DNA of 64,000 nucleotides from Monodelphis domestica. Its lineage: Eukaryota > Chordata > Mammalia > Didelphimorphia > Didelphidae. Made by a program: the position numbers and the translations under genes. The first letter of the stretch is position 1, and each line of letters starts with the position of its first letter. The stretch covers positions 441,705,895-441,769,894 of the forward strand of contig NC_077227.1 of NCBI RefSeq assembly GCF_027887165.1, in the 5' to 3' direction. The notes beneath the pieces are model-generated. The model did not search any database. It was not told where the DNA came from and saw only the letters and a program-made list of their open reading frames with translations. Below, in pieces: positions 59,095 to 64,000 of this stretch.

Positions 59095-60205
59095 TTTGTA
59101 CAAATAAAAGCAATGTAGTCAAAATTAGAAGGAATTTGTAGGGGATTGGAATGGGGGAAGAATTTATAGCAAATTTCTTTAAATAAAGCATTAATTTCTC
59201 AAATATATGGGGAAATTAGCCAAATTCATAAAAATAAGAGCCATTCTATAACTGATAAACAGTAAAAGGATATGAAAAGGATAAGATGATTTTCATAAAA
59301 AGAAATCAAAGCAATCAATAGTCACATGAGAAAATGCTCTAAGTCACTAATGATTAGAGAAATGAAAATTAAAACAACTCCAAGGTACTACCTCACACTT
59401 ATCAGATTGGTTAACACAACAGGAAAGAAAAATGACAAATGCTGGAGGAGAGATAGAAAAATTGGGGCACTAATACACTATTGGTAGAAATGTGAACTGG
59501 TCCAATAATTCTGGAGAACAATTGGAACAAGGCCCGAAGGGCTATATAAAATTGTGCATCCCCTTAAAAACCAGCAATACCCCTTACAAAGAAATCAAAG
59601 AGGGAAAGAACTAAAGACCTATAGGAATAAAAATATTTATAGCAACTCTTTGTGGTGGCAAAGAATCAGAAATTAAGGGGGTGCCCAACAACTGGGGAAA
59701 AGCTGAACAAGTTGTAGTATGTGATTGTGATGGAATAAAAATTATAATAAAATATAAAATATAATAAAATATAAAATAAAATATAATAAAAAATTATAAA
59801 TGGGATGCTTTCAGAGAAATCTGGGAAGACTTACATGAACTGATGCAAAATAAAGTAAGCAGAGACAGGAAAACATTGTACACAGTAACAGTAATACTGT
59901 AACAAGTATCAACTATAAAAGACAGCTCCTCTGATCAAGACAATGATCCAAGACAATTTCCAAGAGACTCATGATGAAAAATGCTACACATTTCCAGAGA
60001 GAGAATTAATGAACTCTTAGTGTAGAATGAAACATTTTAAATTAACTTTCTTTATTTTTCTTGCCTTTTTTTTAGCAATATGGCTATAATTGACATATTG
60101 TCCAACTTCTCAAAGGATGGGGAGAGGAGCTGGAGGGAGAGAGGGAATTTAGAACTCAAAATTAAAGAAAAAAGAATGTTGAAAAAAACTTTTTAAAATA
60201 CCATA
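59095..60205 (+). mobile_element. Old L1, ORF2 end and 3'UTR
   Basis: gtacaaataaaagcaatgta, ccattctataactgataaac, gaaaattaaaacaactccaa, gaactgatgcaaaataaagt, and a 3'UTR to the A-rich end near 60190. An AATAAAAT expansion at about 59735-59805 interrupts the ORF2 end. Confidence 0.88.
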
Positions 60206-62320
60206 GTAAATAGTATAGATCTAAAACTAAGAGCCAGCATTATGTGTAATGGGGATAAACTAGAACCTTTTATCACAACTCTTATTTGAAATAATAATAG
60301 AAATGCCAACTATAGCAGTAAGACAAGAAAAAGAAATTGCAAGAATAAGCATAGTTAAGAAGAAATAAAATCCACTTGTTGCAGATGATATGATGGCGCA
60401 CTTAGAAAATTCTAGAGTCTCAACTAAAAAAATTTGAAAAATAACTTTGGCAAAGTTACAGAATATAAAATAAGTCCACACAAATACCATAAATTTTTGT
60501 ACATTACCAATAAAACCTACCAGGAAAAGGATTCCATATACCTACAAAATATGTGAAATATTGGGTAGTCTACCTACCAAGATATACACAGGCACTACTT
60601 AAATATAACTAATTACAAAACACAGTTGACAGAAAACAAAGATAGACCCAAATAATTGCTAGATCTCAAACTATACTACAATTGTGAAAACAATTTTGTA
60701 CTGGTTAAAAATTCAAAAGATTGATAAGTGGAACAAATTAGGTATATAGAAGCAAACAAACCTAGCAGCCTACTGTTTAACAAATTCAAACATCAACTAA
60801 CAGGATAAGCACCTACTATTTGATAAAAGCTGCTAGAAAACAGGATAGTAACATCAATCAATGCATGTTTCTTAAAGGGCTATGTGGTAGAAATTAGGCT
60901 TAAACAAACACCTCACACCTTACTTACACCATCATAAACCCTAAATGGATGTGAGCTAAAGATATAAAAAGTCACAGATAAACAAACTAAAGCAGTGGTT
61001 CTCAACCTTTCTAATGCCGTGACCCCGCAATACAGTTCGTCATGTTGCAGTGACCCCAAACCAAAAAATTATTTTGGTGGCTACTTCAAAACTGTAATTT
61101 TGCTACAGTTATGATTCGGAATGTAAATACGTGATATGCATTATGTATTCTCATTGCTACAAATTGAGAGGTTGAGAACCGCTGAACTAAAGGAACAAAA
61201 AAGAAATAACCTTTCAGATGTATGGATAGGGGAAGATTTCACAACTAAATGAGGGGATAAATCATACAAAATAAAATGGACAATTTTGATTACGTAAAAT
61301 TAGAAAGGTTTTGCACAAATAAAATCTGATACAGCTTAAGATTAGAAGGAAAACAGATGGGAAAATATCTTCATGGAATGTTTTTTAAGAACAATTTTCT
61401 GATAAGTCTCATTTCTAAGACAGGGAAGTAATTGATTCAGATTTATAAGAACAAGTGTCATTCATCTATTGACAAATAATCTAAGGATGTGAACAGGCAG
61501 TTCTCACGTGAAGAAACTGAAGTCATCTATAGATGATATGAAAAAAATGCTACAAATTACTGCTTGGAGTAATGCACATTAAAACTACTCCAAAGTTCCC
61601 CCTGATAACTCACTAGATTGAAAAAGCTTGCAAAAAAGAAAAGGACAGATATTAGGGGAGCTACAGGAATACAGGCCCTGTTGGTAGCCCTGGGATTTGG
61701 GCCAAACATTCTCAAAAGCAATTTGGAATTGTTGTCCCAAAGTTACTGAAGAGTGTATGCCCTTTGATTGACTAATACAACTACAAAGCCTATATCCCAA
61801 AGAAAGAGGGAAAAAGGCCAATATGTTAAAAAATATTTATAGAAGCTCTTTTAATAGTGGCAAAGACCTGGAAATAACCAGGGTTCCCATCAATTAGAGA
61901 TGGCTGAAGAATTACGTTCTATGAATGTAAAGGAATATTACTGTATTATAAAAAGAGACAAGAGAGTAGGTTTGATTTCTATAAGCTGACAGAGTGAAGT
62001 AAGCAAAGCTAGAATAATTTCTACTCTAACATTAATATTAAAGAAACAAACAATTCTGAAAGAAATAAGAATTCTGAACAATAAAATAATCAATCATGAT
62101 TCCTCTACATCAAAAGACTAAATATTGCCCACCTCGTGAAAGGGAGATAATCAACTAATGTGCAGAATAAGAAACATTTTGACATGGCCAATGTGAGAAT
62201 TTGCTTTGCTTGACTATGCTTATATGACTCAAAGATTCTATATTTCTTTCTTTTCAGTGGTGGAGGAGATAGAAGGGAGGGGGGGAAAATGCCTGATAAT
62301 TGAAAAAATAAATTTTTAGA
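60206..62320 (+). mobile_element. Old L1, RT domain to 3' end
   Basis: Abuts the previous L1. The reverse-transcriptase box survives in decayed form (ttgcagatgatatgatg at about 60379, reading xADDM), then ORF2 C-terminal motifs run to a 3'UTR at about 62320. Broken by stops and by a SPIN element at 60993-61184. Confidence 0.88.
60993..61184 (+). mobile_element. SPIN non-autonomous hAT element
   Basis: 192 bp starting cagtggttctcaacctttct and ending aggttgagaaccgctg, the SPIN terminal inverted repeats. It contains aatgccgtgaccccgcaata and gctacttcaaaactgtaat. The exact 8-bp duplication aactaaag lies at 60985-60992 and 61185-61192. The interior is shorter than typical SPIN_NA copies as I recall them. 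It sits within old L1 sequence. Confidence 0.95.
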
Positions 62321-62916
62321 TGGATCTGACAGTACCAAAACCTCATAGAAGTACTATGAGGAAAGAGCTTTGTATACGTGTAAAGTGTTATAAACAAATG
62401 TGAAGTCATCACTTACTGAGCACCAACTATACCAGGAATAATAGGCATTATGACCATCATATGAAGCTATTTTTTCTGTGGATAGTTAACTCCTTATAAA
62501 AGTCATTCAGCTCTTGCTTAGTTTTCCACCTTTTGATTACTGGCAAGTACCAGCCTAGAATTAGTTGTATAGCTTGTGGCCATGTAACAGAACAAAAACA
62601 AAAACAAAAAAACACGGAGGTCAAACATGCAAACTTGATCTATCATCAAGTTGCTATAAAAGAATTTCATCAACCAATCACTCCTTAGGAAATAGAGAAC
62701 CAGGTGTGAGGTACATCATGAGAAATTCAATAACATGAATTAATTTAGATTTGGCTAATAAGAAACAGTTAAACTATTTTAAAAGACTAAATTTCCCTTC
62801 AAGTTAACATTCTCAACTTTGGGGTTTATTTTTCCTTTTCCCCTATACTTCAAAAATGCTTAATAATATTATTACTTTTAACTAACCAAAAAAGCCAAAT
62901 TATAAAAATTAAGAGT
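62321..62916. other. SHCBP1 intron, unassigned
   Basis: No repeat or exon recognised. Confidence 0.4.
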
Positions 62917-63042
62917 CTAATTCCTAGCTATGTGACCCTGGGCAAGTCACTTAACCCCCAAATACCTAGCTTTTATCACTTGTCTGCCTTGGAAGTGATA
63001 CTTAGTATCAATTCTAAGACACAGTAAAGGTTTAAAAAAAAA
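62917..63042 (+). mobile_element. SINE1, 5'-truncated
   Basis: tcctagctatgtgaccctgg, taccttgg-type tail (ctgccttggaagtgatactt), A-run end; the tRNA-like head is absent. Confidence 0.85.
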
Positions 63043-64000
63043 TGGAAGGTAGAACCAATATGACATAGTAGCACAGAAAACTGCAATCTGAGAATCCTCT
63101 CAAACCAGCCTTCAAATAGTGCCTCAAAATAAATACTTGAGTGAGAGAACAAACAAGGGAAGAGAGGGAAGTGACTCTCCTGCAGAGAATGTAAAAAATG
63201 GGCAGAGAGGATCTATTCACTGAGTTAAGAGAGGAGCTAGAAGCAAAGCCAAGCAACTCCCTACCTACCTAGTGCTCTGGGTTATGGACCTGGGCACAAG
63301 CCAACTTCAAAATGCTGAGACCCTACCTAACAGCAGAGCACCTCACACCAATCCCTTGGAGTTCCAGGCCCTAACACAAACCTGCAGTGAAGCCTCAAGC
63401 TCTAGAGCAAGGCAGTCTGAGGTGCCTGGATCATTCAAACCTAAGGGGAGGCCCAGAGCCCTTGCTCAAGCCTGTGGTAAGGACCCAAGGCCCATCACAG
63501 GGCAGTCCACAGTGCACTAGACTGGTGCAAGCCTAGAGTGAAGCTCTGAGCCTCTGCCCAAACAGGTAATGAAGACCCAAACCTCAGTTTAAGGAAGTCT
63601 GTGCTAGTCTAAGGGTAGGCCCAGAGCCCTGCCCAAGCCTGCAGTGAGGCCCCAAGCCACAGGGAAAGGCAGTCTGCAGTGAGCCTGGCCTGTCTAAGTC
63701 CAAAGTGATGCCTAGAGCACCTGCCCAGGTTTGAGGTAAGGCCCTGAGCCCCAGCACAAGGTAGCTCACAGTGCTCTGACTCTACAAACCATAAGCAATC
63801 CCTAGAGGTGACTGAATCAGCAGTGGGGAACAGCTTTCAGAGCTCCCAGCCCACAGGCTATCATAACATCTTAGAAGAACTGAAATTTGCAGAAACCCAG
63901 AACAAAAGCTAAGGGTAGCAGCAAGGAAAAACTGATGTTTAAGACCTGAAAGTCATGATAAAAAAAAAAATCCCAGACATCCTATTTTAAGAAATTATCA
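63043..64000 (+). mobile_element. Probable L1 5'UTR with monomers
   Basis: GC-richer block with degenerate repeat units, leading toward an A-rich region at 63895-64000. Resembles an L1 promoter region; ORF1 would lie beyond the window. An LTR-element leader is the main alternative. Confidence 0.5.
63350..63788 (+). repeat. About 90-bp tandem units
   Basis: Units start near 63350, 63440, 63532, 63608 and 63699, sharing aggcccagagccc, aagcctg, gaggccc and ggcagtc blocks. Unit lengths about 76-92 bp. Confidence 0.75.

Noticed and set aside
63350..63788. CRISPR-like array
   Set aside because: Units are degenerate whole-length tandem repeats without constant repeats and unique spacers, in a vertebrate genome.
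1..64000. Functional tRNA genes at SINE heads
   Set aside because: SINE heads retain box-like text but are diverged and continue into SINE bodies; no free-standing tRNA fold was seen.

Overview
This window looks like didelphid marsupial (opossum-type, Monodelphis-like) nuclear DNA. It is AT-rich and non-bacterial, and most of it is transposon-derived. The organism call rests on the repeats: many copies of a tRNA-headed SINE with an opossum SINE1-type tail, many Mar1/MIR-type CORE-SINEs, marsupial-type L1 copies, several solo LTRs, and one short copy of the SPIN hAT transposon, a family known from opossums. No search could be run, so family names come from recognising consensus motifs.

The only gene I identify with confidence is SHCBP1, on the minus strand at the right. 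Its last three coding exons lie at 58145-58059, 57676-57538 (or 57766-57538) and 55169-54835. They join in phase, have GT/AG splice sites, and end with the characteristic SHCBP1 C-terminus before a TGA stop. The upstream exons would lie beyond position 64000. Everything left of about 54 kb is then downstream or intergenic DNA, and I see no other convincing gene there. One degraded coding-like stretch (24.8-25.6 kb, minus) may be a pseudogene.

Layout: 0-4.3 kb is a patchwork of old L1 pieces interrupted by an unclassified 1.4 kb insert with LTR-like sequence and a small membrane-protein-like ORF. 5.15-5.9 kb is a solo LTR. 7.5-9.2 kb is a young 5'-truncated L1 with a perfect 18-bp target-site duplication. 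9.5-18 kb holds CORE-SINEs, an old L1 and L2 pieces. 18.9-19.6 kb is a long GGAA/GGGA microsatellite. 19.7-34.6 kb is dense with SINE and L2, plus one LTR at 27.4-28.2 kb. 35.9-39.5 kb is an L2-rich block with nested L1, LTR, CORE-SINE and hAT insertions. 42.3-44.5 kb is an L1 5' end split by a solo LTR with 4-bp duplications. 45.7-49 kb is L2 with a nested Mar1. 49-58.2 kb contains the 3' end of SHCBP1. 58.6-62.3 kb is old L1, one copy carrying SPIN. 63-64 kb is probably an L1 5'UTR with about 90-bp monomers.

Nothing acts as a multi-gene system. The interest lies in the layered insertions with readable target-site duplications, the unclassified insert near the left end, and a possible alternative 30-codon exon extension in SHCBP1.
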